A stretch of 64,000 bases of DNA, taken from assembly GCF_040954645.1 (NCBI RefSeq), contig NC_092806.1:28607644-28671643 (forward strand), in the 5' to 3' direction. A model generated the notes under the pieces. That model had not been told where the DNA came from, searched no databases, and saw nothing but the letters and a program-made list of their open reading frames with translations. Source of the stretch: Diabrotica undecimpunctata (Eukaryota > Arthropoda > Insecta > Coleoptera > Chrysomelidae). Positions 60,101-64,000 of this stretch are shown here, one piece after another. The position numbers were made by a program, and so were the translations under genes. Every line of letters starts with the position of its first letter. Position 1 is the stretch's first letter.

Positions 60101-63061
60101 ATCTGTTTAACACTGAGATTAGTACAATCTCTGATATTCCTTAGCCGAGATTTTTCTTTCTTCCCAAGCCTATATAAACTCTTTCTTGTATGGTGATGTG
60201 TAGTAGAGAATATTTATCATTTCGAAGTATGTGACCCAGATATGATGTTTTTCTTATCGAAGAAATAAGAGAGGGTTAATAACGAGGAAATAAGAAGAAG
60301 GACGAACGTCACAGATGTCATAGAGCGGATAGAATGACTAAAATGAAACTGGGTGAGTCATGTGGCCAGAATCAATGACGGGTAGTAATACAGAAAAATT
60401 ACAGTGTGGAGACTACGAGCAGACAAGAAAAGCGGAGTTATAAAACCTACACGATGAACAGATGACCTAAAAGAATTGCTGGTCCTGGCTGCAGGATGCT
60501 TTAGACCAACAGAACTCGAAGAAATTAGTGGAGGTCTATGTTCAACTTTAGAGACAGAAGGCTGGATGATGATGATAATGAAGTTTTTTACTATATTCTA
60601 TATATCGAAAAATTTTGTATATTATGAAATCTTACCATATTTTTATTTTAGCAACATGTGCTCCTGGTACGGTATACGACAAATGCGCAATCAGATGTGA
60701 CCAACTTTGTCAATATTATGGATTCTTAGTTAGAGAACAAGGTTATTGTAAGGGTGAAACCGTATGTGAAGCTGGATGCGTGTCAGCTTCAAAGGACAAA
60801 GAATGCCCTGCTGGATCAGCTTGGCTGAACGACCAAACATGTGTAGATGTTGCTTCATGTCTTTGTGCTACCGAAGAAGGAAAACCAATCAAGGTAATTA
60901 TAAGACTTTCCCACTGTTTATCATGCCTTCTTCCTACTTGTAGGCCACTTTATTAAAATAATGCATAATAACTATTTTTTAGCCTGGTAAAGTAATTGAA
61001 GAAGGTGATTGCAAAAAATGCCAGTGTATCAACAATGCTTTCACATGTCATGAAGAAGGTTGCAGTACTAATTACGAAGTAACTGAAACTGAAACTGAGG
61101 GAACTACAACCACCACTGTAAGAACTACAACGGAAGAAGAACTCATCGAATGTACAACAGGCTGGACTTCTTGGATTAACCAAGACGTGCCAGAAACCGA
61201 GGGTGAATTGAGAACACAAGATATTGAACCAATTCCTTCAACTTCGATAATGGTAAGTTATTGCTTAATTTATTGGTAATTCATAAACAATGATTTAGAC
61301 TTCTTTTGTTAATATAATATTCACATTTACCAGATTTGATTTTAAATTTTGGTTTATTCTATAGCAATACCTTAAGGACTCGCCCAAATGTGGCTATGAT
61401 ATGATGGTTGATATCCAATGTAGAACCGTCAAGGGAGGATTTTCTGCTAGCGAAGTTGCCAAAGAAACTGGGTTAGATATTGAATGTTCTCTAGAAAAGG
61501 GTCTAGTCTGTAAAGCTAATTCACCTGACAACTTATGCCCAGATTTTGAAGTTCGAGTTAAATGTCAGTGTGGTAAGTTACTTAAATTATTGTTTATTAT
61601 TTTCTTATCTAAATACTTTTTTAACTTTAGAGCCAACTACAACTTCAAGTACCAGTAGGCCTACTACTGTTGTAACCACAACAAAAGCAACCACTACTAC
61701 CACAGTCGCACCAACAACTACCAGCACAGCTGCTTCAACAACCCCAGAAGAATTCGAGTGTCAAACTGGTTGGACTTCTTGGATAAACCAGGATGTTCCA
61801 AACACTGAAGATGAATTAAGAAAGGAAGATGTAGAACCAGTTCCTTCCACATCAATACTAGTGAGTTATTCGTTTTTTTTTTATATTAAGTGTATCGTAT
61901 TTTCAATACTAACTAGTATTGGAATCGTTTCCAAGGCTCAGCATTCATTTTTCTATTACTTGGGAATTGTGAAGATGAATAGCAACAAAATTTCTTCATT
62001 TTCGGCTTATTTCCATTGAGTTTGCCGTTTCACAGTACCCTATTCTCCCAGTTACCTTCTCTGAGGTCTCTATCTATTAAAGCATTTCCTATGTACGTTT
62101 TCCATCTAATAGCAGGTCTTTCTCTCCGTCTACTTGCCGGCGGGTCCCAGTCCAATATTCTTTTCGGCAATCTATGCTCTGGCATTCTTTGTATATGTCC
62201 GTACTACTGCAAGGTTCTGTTTTCCAACATATTATTTTCATAATTCTTTTTACATACAATTTAGTTTGTTATATTTTAAATAGTATTTAGTCATATAACT
62301 CAATCATATCGTATTTCTCTTATATCATTAAGTTCAATTAGTTGTATGTGGAAATTATTGCCAACTGTACTCTAATCAAAAGTATTTTCACATTCACAAA
62401 ACTATTTGATAAACATATTAAACAATTAAACAATGCTTTATTAAAATATAATATTATTTATTATTTTACAGTCACACTTGAAAGATTCACCTAAATGTGA
62501 CCGTGATATGATGGTCGATATTCAATGTAGAACTGTAAAAGATGGAGTATCTGCTTACACTATTGCCAAAGAGACAGGATTAGACATTGAATGTTCTTTG
62601 GACAGGGGATTGATATGTAAAGCAACAGGAGATGGCAACTTATGTCCTGACTTTGAAGTGCGCGTGAAATGCCAGTGCGGTAATTATCCTTTTTCAATTT
62701 TTCTTTTCCTTCTTCTAAATCTTTTTATTTAAATAAAGACATGTATATATAACATATGAAAATTTTGATTTTTTTCATAGAACCTACAACAGTAACAAAG
62801 GCCACAACAAGACCTACAGCACGAACAGAACCAACAAGTAAAGTAACCAGCAGACCTACTATTGCTACTGCCCCCACTGAAATAACAGAAGAACCTGTAA
62901 CCACAAAGAAGGTTACCTCTTCAAGTAGCGCCCCTACCACAGCAGAAGTAGAAATTGGATGTGAAACTGGCTGGACTTCATGGATTAACCAAGATGTCCC
63001 ATCTCTTGAAGGTGAATTGAGAGAGGAAGATATCGAACCTGTTCCCTCAACTTCTATCCTG
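24469..63061 (+). CDS. Hml: hemocytin/hemolectin-like multidomain clotting protein, 5' part of gene (39 exons, continues past window)
   Basis: The spliced exons listed separately join in one open frame of about 2,720 codons with GT-AG introns and matching phases throughout. Approximate residue order: Ser-rich and sushi repeats 1-450, EGF/sushi/EGF/sushi-like 451-642, helical segment 643-750, VWD1-C8-TIL 752-1146, VWD2-C8-TIL 1147-1507, TIL/VWC-like 1508-1620, VWD3-C8-TIL 1625-1997, WxxW/chitin-binding/TIL mucin region 1998-2721. Three VWD cores keep the GLCG motif. Known family members (silkworm hemocytin, fly hemolectin) are very large secreted hemocyte proteins that act in hemolymph coagulation and microbe aggregation. 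The combination of sushi, EGF, VWD-C8-TIL and WxxW domains in this order is the basis of the call. The C-terminal discoidin and cystine-knot parts are outside the window. A vertebrate-like mucin is the alternative, but sushi and chitin-binding modules favour hemocytin. Introns are packed with LINEs. Confidence 0.85.
24819..25103 (+). CDS. Hml: hemocytin exon 3: sushi-like module plus Ser linker (repeat 1)
   Basis: A phase 1-1 exon of 285 bases. It encodes a CCP/sushi-like module beginning [14 protein letters not shown], with the CQNGQW and GVPNC signatures, then a Ser-rich linker ending SFQG|G. Acceptor TTTCTTAG, donor GTACAA. It is the first of four tandem copies with the same exon limits. 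Confidence 0.85.
25189..25503 (+). CDS. Hml: hemocytin exon 4: sushi-like module plus Ser/Gly linker (repeat 2)
   Basis: A 315-base phase 1-1 exon. The sushi module ([14 protein letters not shown] ... GVPNCQR) is followed by a linker with an internal repeat of about 10 residues (GGSSGSIS) repeated before SFQG|G. It differs from the next exon at only about a dozen bases, which points to recent duplication or gene conversion. Confidence 0.87.
25590..25904 (+). CDS. Hml: hemocytin exon 5: sushi-like module plus Ser/Gly linker (repeat 3)
   Basis: 315 bases, phase 1-1, nearly identical to exon 4 in length, sequence and linker subrepeats. Differences include SSVPNC for SGVPNC and GFS for GYS in the sushi core. 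Donor GTAAAA is weaker than GTAAGT but aligns with the donors of the sister exons. Confidence 0.87.
25994..26170 (+). CDS. Hml: hemocytin exon 6: sushi-like module without linker (repeat 4)
   Basis: Phase 1-1 exon of 177 bases: [14 protein letters not shown] ... CQDGKW ... GVPNCE, then the strong donor GTAAGT. It lacks the Ser/Gly linker of the three preceding repeats, so the array ends here. A LINE fragment fills much of the following intron. Confidence 0.85.
26340..27700 (+). pseudogene. LINE in the intron after hemocytin exon 6
   Basis: RT domain with frameshifts near 26648 and 26930: [51 protein letters not shown], a shifted YADDTVI box, [34 protein letters not shown] and [19 protein letters not shown]. 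The end is [22 protein letters not shown] full-length 213-codon 3' frame (27031-27672) is still open. Confidence 0.85.
27701..28102. other. intron, nothing recognised
   Basis: Slightly GC-richer start (about 27690-27840), which may be the 3' non-coding part of the LINE or a separate repeat. No coding signal. Confidence 0.35.
28103..28262 (+). CDS. Hml: hemocytin exon 7: EGF-like domain and start of a sushi module
   Basis: Starts after TTACATTTCAG. It encodes an EGF-like domain ([12 protein letters not shown], then [12 protein letters not shown]) followed by [10 protein letters not shown], the first strand of a sushi domain completed in the next exon. Phase 1 in, phase 2 out, donor GTAAGT. 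Confidence 0.85.
28364..28491 (+). CDS. Hml: hemocytin exon 8: second half of sushi domain
   Basis: Encodes [16 protein letters not shown], then MDCKNGLW and SIPNCQ, the usual sushi end (W...PNC). Phase 2 in, phase 1 out, donor GTATGT. Confidence 0.83.
28580..28675 (+). CDS. Hml: hemocytin exon 9: EGF-like domain
   Basis: A 96-base phase 1-1 exon with a compact EGF pattern: [12 protein letters not shown] followed by [12 protein letters not shown]. Acceptor ATATTTTAG, donor GTATGT. Confidence 0.85.
29243..29345. repeat. imperfect inverted repeat, hairpin in intron
   Basis: AGTATCACTCATGAGAATAT and TATTGAG...GGAAACT on the left pair with AAGTTTCC...CTCAATAATATCCTCAG and AAATGATACT on the right. 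Arms are about 45 bases with several mismatches. It could be a small MITE remnant. Confidence 0.6.
29426..29588. repeat. tandem duplication, about 80-bp unit, two copies
   Basis: AAGAAGCTGTTTTCAGTTGT, CCCAACCAAACTCTTTCTCG and TTTATAATAAAGCAGAGGT occur twice in a row with a few changes (second copy from about 29505). Confidence 0.85.
29662..29853 (+). CDS. Hml: hemocytin exon 10: degenerate sushi-like module
   Basis: A 192-base phase 1-1 exon beginning [18 protein letters not shown] with further cysteines at SCALKC, YTCD and the end PIPDCVF. Spacing is sushi-like, but the second half is unusual. Strong donor GTAAGT. The next intron (4.8 kb) holds two LINE insertions. Confidence 0.8.
30130..30340 (+). 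pseudogene. LINE 3' domain fragment
   Basis: [19 protein letters not shown] (near 30180-30240) is a degraded form of the KLxVAQRAMERxMLG motif found after the RT in many LINEs. A frame fragment follows to about 30310. Confidence 0.5.
30380..32530 (-). mobile_element. RTE-like LINE, 5'-truncated, with 12-bp target-site duplication
   Basis: TTTAATATTCAT flanks it at 30368-30379 and 32531-32542. Minus strand: linker ([26 protein letters not shown]), then RT ([49 protein letters not shown]). The fingers-palm part then breaks and resumes with [17 protein letters not shown]. The tail is a TGATGATGATGA-type repeat. Frames 32511-32029 and 32011-31334 are still open. Confidence 0.85.
32640..34625 (-). 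pseudogene. LINE remnants, possibly two partial copies of one family
   Basis: Minus strand from 34625: [67 protein letters not shown] and [18 protein letters not shown]. Then [16 protein letters not shown] and [16 protein letters not shown], ending near 33530. A second fragment (33512-33010) repeats the [19 protein letters not shown] region, showing a second partial copy joined head to tail. Confidence 0.75.
34692..35017 (+). CDS. Hml: hemocytin exon 11: unique charged helical segment
   Basis: Follows a weak acceptor (TATATTTGTAG). It encodes a cysteine-free stretch with a predicted beta-rich start ([15 protein letters not shown]) and a Leu/Lys/Glu-rich, probably helical, part ([10 protein letters not shown] ... 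[12 protein letters not shown]). I recognise no domain. It links the sushi/EGF region to the first VWD. Phase 1 in, phase 0 out. Confidence 0.8.
35018..35566. other. hemocytin intron 11, nothing recognised
   Basis: AT-rich intron without repeat ends or coding signal. Confidence 0.5.
35567..35718 (+). CDS. Hml: hemocytin exon 12: linker and start of VWD domain 1
   Basis: Encodes an acidic/Gly-rich linker, then [17 protein letters not shown], the classic first strand of a von Willebrand factor D domain (WGxxHYxTFD). Phase 0 in, phase 2 out, donor GTAAGA. Confidence 0.87.
36497..36585. repeat. (AT)n microsatellite, about 44 units
   Basis: Uninterrupted AT dinucleotide run of about 89 bases in hemocytin intron 12. 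It is probably highly variable in length. Confidence 0.97.
36759..38360 (+). mobile_element. LINE with near-exact 14-bp target-site duplication
   Basis: Flanks ATTTATTATTTGCA (36745) and ATTTATTCTTTGCA (38361) differ at one base. Motifs: [68 protein letters not shown] and [18 protein letters not shown], ending in a GAAGAAGAAG tail. Several frameshifts. Same family as the minus-strand copy at 18.88-19.83 kb. Confidence 0.82.
38853..39156 (+). CDS. Hml: hemocytin exon 13: VWD domain 1, middle
   Basis: Continues VWD1 from [14 protein letters not shown] through the central beta strands to [10 protein letters not shown]. Acceptor TTTAATTTTCAG, donor GTAAAT, phase 2 to phase 0. A complete LINE insertion lies in the preceding intron. 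Confidence 0.85.
39245..39407 (+). CDS. Hml: hemocytin exon 14: VWD domain 1, end
   Basis: Encodes the VWD1 end with [10 protein letters not shown], the conserved GLCG motif, and [11 protein letters not shown], typical of the tail of VWD domains. Phase 0 to 1, donor GTAAGT. Confidence 0.87.
39408..41184. other. hemocytin intron 14 with an unknown dispersed repeat
   Basis: 39790-39930 holds TTGAGAATGTCAATTTTGGA and TTTACCACTCCTAACCTCTG, related to the 6.9-7.2 kb repeat. The rest is AT-rich with no coding signal. Confidence 0.45.
41185..41306 (+). CDS. Hml: hemocytin exon 15: start of C8 domain 1
   Basis: Encodes [12 protein letters not shown] and then the C8 start, [19 protein letters not shown]. 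Phase 1 to 0, donor GTAAGT. C8 domains follow VWD domains in vWF and mucins. Confidence 0.83.
41307..42901. other. hemocytin intron 15, nothing firm
   Basis: AT-rich. Around 41940-42040 a less AT-rich stretch contains a small CAAATTCAATT tandem repeat. No RT motif seen. Confidence 0.4.
42902..43070 (+). CDS. Hml: hemocytin exon 16: C8 domain 1, main part
   Basis: Encodes [31 protein letters not shown] and NWRDENTC: the regularly spaced cysteines and the conserved W(R)..C end of a C8 domain. Acceptor AATTGTTACAG, donor GTAAGT, phase 0 to 1. Confidence 0.85.
43127..43401 (+). CDS. Hml: hemocytin exon 17: TIL domain 1 and VWC-like tail
   Basis: Encodes a trypsin-inhibitor-like Cys-rich domain ([11 protein letters not shown] ... 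[16 protein letters not shown] ... CITRDKCPC) and a short C-rich VWC/E-like segment ending [15 protein letters not shown]. Phase 1 to 0, donor GTGAGT. Confidence 0.86.
43742..43903 (+). CDS. Hml: hemocytin exon 18: start of VWD domain 2
   Basis: Encodes [19 protein letters not shown], the canonical VWD start, and MGKCSYYLV. Phase 0-0. Its neighbours give a second VWD-C8-TIL unit with exon limits similar to the first. Confidence 0.88.
44012..44204 (+). CDS. Hml: hemocytin exon 19: VWD domain 2, middle
   Basis: Encodes central VWD2 strands, from [19 protein letters not shown] to KKVSSIFLQ. Acceptor TTCGTTTAG, donor GTAAGT, phase 0 to 1. A SINE lies in the following intron. Confidence 0.83.
44715..44990 (+). 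mobile_element. tRNA-derived SINE
   Basis: AGCTCGGTGGCTACATCCTG is an A-box-like start and GACCTGGGTTCCACTCC a B-box-like sequence about 35 bases on, as in RNA polymerase III promoters of tRNA genes. About 200 bases of unique body follow, then an A-rich tail (GAAAAAAAAAAG). The tRNA fold is not intact, so it is a retroposon and not a tRNA gene. Confidence 0.7.
45133..45221 (+). CDS. Hml: hemocytin exon 20: VWD domain 2, short exon
   Basis: An 89-base exon encoding [20 protein letters not shown], the strand pair before the GLCG motif in VWD domains. Phase 1 to 0, donor GTAAGT. Confidence 0.83.
45449..45668 (+). CDS. Hml: hemocytin exon 21: end of VWD domain 2 and start of C8 domain 2
   Basis: Begins [18 protein letters not shown], the VWD end, then [11 protein letters not shown]. 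It continues into the C8 start with [13 protein letters not shown]. Phase 0 to 1, donor GTAATG. The 4-kb intron that follows contains a Jockey-like and an RTE-like LINE fragment. Confidence 0.85.
45669..46549. other. hemocytin intron 21, first part, nothing recognised
   Basis: AT-rich sequence without coding signal or repeat ends that I can support. Confidence 0.4.
46550..47370 (-). pseudogene. Jockey-like LINE remnant
   Basis: Minus strand: [20 protein letters not shown] and [10 protein letters not shown], the FADDTAIL box of Jockey elements, then [16 protein letters not shown]. Further on a decayed form of the 'N..lhrDLkmP' and 'L..HPN' tail follows. Frameshifted near 46940. Confidence 0.75.
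48000..49310 (+). pseudogene. RTE-like LINE, chimeric or rearranged
   Basis: A decayed RT start ([23 protein letters not shown]) is followed at 48290-48400 by a misplaced LKWN-AGHVAG motif that normally comes after the RT. RT then resumes with [51 protein letters not shown] and [20 protein letters not shown], ending [10 protein letters not shown]. The last 174 codons (48776-49300) are open. Confidence 0.75.
49719..49792 (+). CDS. Hml: hemocytin exon 22: C8 domain 2, middle
   Basis: A 74-base exon encoding [19 protein letters not shown] and SCESP, a very typical C8 core. Acceptor TTGTTTACAG, donor GTAAGT, phase 1 to 0. Confidence 0.86.
49938..50284 (+). CDS. Hml: hemocytin exon 23: end of C8 domain 2 and TIL domain 2
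   Basis: Encodes [18 protein letters not shown] ... DWRSEVREC (C8 end), then TIL2 ([18 protein letters not shown] ... [11 protein letters not shown] ... GQCKCHYRG). It ends in a short linker with donor GTAAGT, phase 0 to 2. Confidence 0.87.
51064..51099. repeat. perfect 16-bp hairpin
   Basis: The stem ACCCCCTGCCTTAGCG pairs fully with CGCTAAGGCAGGGGGT around the 4-base loop AAGC. It is striking in AT-rich DNA. It may be a terminal hairpin of a mobile element; there is no T-run for a bacterial-type terminator, and the context is eukaryotic. Confidence 0.9.
51116..51171. repeat. (CT)n/(CTTT)n pyrimidine-rich microsatellite
   Basis: About 56 bases of CT and CTTT units directly after the hairpin. 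Confidence 0.93.
51760..52085 (-). pseudogene. LINE 3' end fragment
   Basis: Minus strand: [39 protein letters not shown] and [13 protein letters not shown] followed by a GAA-rich tail. It is related to the family at 18.88 and 36.76 kb. Confidence 0.65.
52190..54045 (-). mobile_element. RTE-like LINE (linker, RT and 3' domain)
   Basis: Minus strand: linker ([17 protein letters not shown]), [18 protein letters not shown], then a 219-codon open RT frame (52864-53523). That frame has [73 protein letters not shown] and [14 protein letters not shown]. Then [22 protein letters not shown] and a degraded AGHVxR/AYVQQW tail. Best preserved LINE here, but frameshifted. Confidence 0.85.
54242..54392 (+). 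CDS. Hml: hemocytin exon 24: VWC-like segment and linker
   Basis: Encodes [17 protein letters not shown], the end of the C-rich segment after TIL2, and a linker ending [10 protein letters not shown]. Phase 2 to 0, donor GTATGT. The preceding 4-kb intron holds an RTE-like LINE and an unusual GC-rich hairpin. Confidence 0.82.
54499..54677 (+). CDS. Hml: hemocytin exon 25: TIL domain 3
   Basis: Encodes [17 protein letters not shown], then [16 protein letters not shown] and [14 protein letters not shown], a TIL domain that is not preceded by its own VWD-C8. Phase 0 to 2, donor GTAAGA. Confidence 0.84.
54782..54959 (+). CDS. Hml: hemocytin exon 26: VWC-like end and start of VWD domain 3
   Basis: Encodes [15 protein letters not shown], then [19 protein letters not shown] and [10 protein letters not shown], the start of the third VWD domain. 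Phase 2 to 0, donor GTACGT. Confidence 0.87.
55045..55296 (+). CDS. Hml: hemocytin exon 27: VWD domain 3, middle
   Basis: Encodes [19 protein letters not shown] through [16 protein letters not shown], the middle strands of VWD3. Phase 0-0, donor GTAAGT. Confidence 0.85.
55380..55523 (+). CDS. Hml: hemocytin exon 28: end of VWD domain 3
   Basis: Encodes [19 protein letters not shown] and [11 protein letters not shown], the conserved VWD end. A 144-base phase 0-0 exon, donor GTAATA. Confidence 0.87.
55717..55966 (+). CDS. Hml: hemocytin exon 29: C8 domain 3
   Basis: Encodes the whole C8 core in one exon: [49 protein letters not shown] and KWRSPEFC. Phase 0 to 1, donor GTAAGT. The first two C8 domains are split by introns that are absent here. 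Confidence 0.87.
56058..56373 (+). CDS. Hml: hemocytin exon 30: TIL domain 4 and VWC-like segment
   Basis: Encodes [36 protein letters not shown] and CVPLQQC (TIL), then a VWC-like part with [20 protein letters not shown]. Phase 1 to 2, donor GTCAGT. It closes the vWF-like part of the protein. Confidence 0.85.
56530..57870 (-). pseudogene. LINE remnant in intron 30
   Basis: On the minus strand a decayed [11 protein letters not shown] and [20 protein letters not shown] block (57160-57310) is followed by [19 protein letters not shown] (about 57050-57130). Last come late RT fragments to about 56530. The left part may hold the linker. Stops throughout. Confidence 0.6.
57883..58054 (+). CDS. Hml: hemocytin exon 31: Thr linker and first half of WxxW domain 1
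   Basis: Encodes a Thr-rich linker, then [19 protein letters not shown], the WxxW signature of the mucin CysD domain, and EPVPSSTIL. Phase 2 to 0, donor GTAATG. The preceding intron holds a LINE remnant on the opposite strand. Confidence 0.84.
58176..58377 (+). CDS. Hml: hemocytin exon 32: second half of WxxW domain 1
   Basis: Encodes [35 protein letters not shown] and [13 protein letters not shown]. This matches the IECR..C....GLxC...C.DYEVRVLC pattern of the mucin WxxW/CysD family. Phase 0 to 1, donor GTAAGT. Confidence 0.85.
58588..58914 (+). CDS. Hml: hemocytin exon 33: Thr/Pro mucin linker and peritrophin-A chitin-binding domain
   Basis: A Thr-rich, presumably O-glycosylated linker is followed by [38 protein letters not shown] and VKPSC. 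The six-cysteine pattern and the aromatic-rich core are those of a type-2 chitin-binding (peritrophin-A) domain. Phase 1-1, donor GTAAGT; the last Cys codon is completed by the next exon. Confidence 0.86.
59033..59062 (+). CDS. Hml: hemocytin exon 34: 30-base micro-exon (Ala/Thr linker)
   Basis: Acceptor TTTATTTTAG and donor GTAAGT flank 30 bases that complete the final cysteine of the chitin-binding domain and add AAATTAEPI. Phase 1-1, so skipping would keep the frame but replace that cysteine codon by a hybrid codon. Confidence 0.75.
59250..59780 (-). pseudogene. LINE endonuclease fragment with internal deletion
   Basis: Minus strand: [20 protein letters not shown], the usual start of an RTE/CR1-type endonuclease, is followed within about 60 bases by [20 protein letters not shown] and [15 protein letters not shown], its C-terminal part. 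About two thirds of the domain is deleted between them. Confidence 0.75.
60240..60590 (+). pseudogene. RTE-like LINE 3' end fragment
   Basis: [20 protein letters not shown] and the decayed GESCGQNQ (from WxGHVARM) lead to an RW.DD-like block and a GATGATGATGAT tail. This is the 3' part of the family at 52.2-54.0 kb. Confidence 0.65.
60652..60893 (+). CDS. Hml: hemocytin exon 35: TIL domain 5
   Basis: Encodes [39 protein letters not shown] and [16 protein letters not shown], a TIL-type cysteine pattern. Phase 1 to 0, donor GTAATT. The preceding 1.6-kb intron carries two LINE fragments. Confidence 0.84.
60983..61252 (+). CDS. Hml: hemocytin exon 36: VWC-like end, Thr linker, first half of WxxW domain 2
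   Basis: Encodes [18 protein letters not shown] (VWC-like), a Glu/Thr linker, then [20 protein letters not shown] and EPIPSTSIM. Phase 0-0, donor GTAAGT. Confidence 0.85.
61365..61572 (+). CDS. Hml: hemocytin exon 37: second half of WxxW domain 2
   Basis: Encodes [34 protein letters not shown] and [13 protein letters not shown]. Same limits and phases (0 to 1) as exons 32 and 39. Confidence 0.86.
61631..61860 (+). CDS. Hml: hemocytin exon 38: Thr linker and first half of WxxW domain 3
   Basis: An almost pure Thr/Ser/Ala/Pro linker of about 40 residues, then [20 protein letters not shown] and EPVPSTSIL. Phase 1 to 0, donor GTGAGT. Confidence 0.85.
61960..62260 (-). pseudogene. LINE 3' end fragment
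   Basis: Minus strand: [40 protein letters not shown] and [10 protein letters not shown], the typical end of the LINE family at 22-23.5 and 33.5-34.6 kb. Confidence 0.7.
62472..62679 (+). CDS. Hml: hemocytin exon 39: second half of WxxW domain 3
   Basis: Encodes [34 protein letters not shown] and [13 protein letters not shown]. Acceptor TTATTTTACAG, donor GTAATT, phase 0 to 1. Confidence 0.86.
62781..63061 (+). CDS. Hml: hemocytin exon 40: Thr/Pro linker and first half of WxxW domain 4 (last exon in window)
   Basis: A 60-residue Thr/Ser/Pro/Ala linker, then [20 protein letters not shown] and EPVPSTSIL, with donor GTACGT in phase 0. By analogy the second half of this fourth WxxW domain must lie beyond 64 kb. 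A reverse-strand LINE occupies the intron to the window end. Confidence 0.85.
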
Positions 63062-63129
63062 GTACGTTGTCATATATATGAAAATATGTCTAAAAAACAT
63101 CTGTGTTTTTAATAACTACTTTATCATCA

Positions 63130-64000
63130 TTATCATTATAAACCTGTATGCGTTTACTGCTGAACATTGGTCTCCCTTAGCTCTTTCCGTCTGTCTCTGT
63201 CTTATGTGGTTTGCATCCACTTCATGCTAACACGCTTCATATCGTTAGTCCATCTGGTTGGTAGGCGTCAATTTTTGTAAAAAGTTTTTATATATGTATG
63301 TGTGAGAGCAATTTGATAGGATAGGACATCTGTTATGTCTCCTTGCTTGTGTAATAAAACAATGACTGCATTGTTTCTTTAAGAATGAGTTTTCCTTGGT
63401 AGATGCATTCAATGGAAAGTTTGACCAAAGCCTTAATAATTTTATTTCTACCCAGTTTGATCGCCTCGATCACTACTATGTCATCACCAGGGGATTTGTT
63501 ATTTTTGATTTCTAAAAGTGCCTTTTTAAATTCGTATGGAGTTCTTTCTGGCATTAATTCTGATTACTGGTATGTCATTTTGGGCAGGGGCTGATCTTTC
63601 CTTTCGTCGGTGCTCTCATATATTTCGTGATAAAAGGATTCGACAACTTCAAGGATTTTGGTTCTATCCGTAGTAATATTTATATCTTTCTTATTTTGCA
63701 CATATTTTGTTGCCTATATTGTTCGTATTTCGCCTCAAAACTTTTAAACTTTTATTTTCTTAAATTATTTTAGTTATATCTCTTGTATTGTTTTCTCTTA
63801 CGTGTTTTCGGATTGATCGGTGGATATCTTTATTTAATTTCTTCAGTGTTGGAGCCCTATTTTTCCATCAGCTGTCTTTTTCACCTATTAGCTCTTTGGT
63901 TCTTTTATGGACCAGAATGGTCGGCAGCACCCTCTTTTCTTTTCTTTTAGTGCCTTCTTCTATTTTATCTTGCTAAGTATTGTATATGTCTAGTTAGTGT
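63130..64000 (-). pseudogene. RTE-like LINE (linker and RT start), runs to window edge
   Basis: Minus strand: TPYEFKKALLEIKNNKSPGD and IVVIEAIKLGRNKIIKAL (63333-63554) match the RT start of the 52.2-54.0 kb copy. The degraded linker continues to the window end. Confidence 0.7.

Overview
The window looks like AT-rich arthropod (most likely insect, possibly beetle) nuclear DNA. It carries spliced GT-AG exons, introns full of non-LTR retrotransposons and DNA transposons, and one recognisable host gene. That gene, on the + strand, encodes a hemocytin/hemolectin-type secreted hemolymph clotting protein (von Willebrand factor/mucin family). Species cannot be fixed from sequence alone.

Layout. 1-21.8 kb holds no host gene that I can support. 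It is a graveyard of mobile DNA: LINE reverse-transcriptase remnants (0.2-7.5 kb), a Tigger/pogo-like element with terminal inverted repeats and TA flanks (7.71-9.04 kb), a Tc1-like element whose ends (9.11 and 12.90 kb) enclose a decayed piggyBac element, three long inverted-repeat (foldback) structures (13.5-17.4 kb), and a Jockey-like LINE (17.37-20.0 kb) split by two later LINE insertions, each with an exact target-site duplication. 21.84-63.06 kb is the 5' two thirds or so of the hemocytin gene: a tentative first coding exon (21.84 kb) and 39 exons (24.47-63.06 kb) whose splice phases all agree. Together these 39 exons encode about 2,720 residues. The gene runs off the right edge.

Domain order in the protein: a Ser-rich segment; four tandem sushi(CCP)-like exons, three of them with long Ser/Gly linkers; EGF, sushi, EGF and a degenerate sushi-like module; a unique helical segment; three VWD-C8-TIL assemblies with an extra TIL/VWC-like stretch between the second and third; then a mucin-type region of Thr/Pro linkers carrying WxxW (CysD) domains, one peritrophin-A chitin-binding domain and one more TIL/VWC-like module. 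Discoidin (F5/8C) and C-terminal domains expected for the family would lie downstream. Large introns have been inflated by RTE- and Jockey-like LINEs on both strands, a tRNA-derived SINE and microsatellites, but no insertion disrupts a coding exon.

No CRISPR, operon, rRNA or functional tRNA was seen. The most notable points are the recent tandem duplication of sushi/Ser-rich exons, repeated WxxW exon pairs, the near-perfect 613-bp foldback nested in a larger palindrome, and the dated nesting of LINEs shown by exact target-site duplications.
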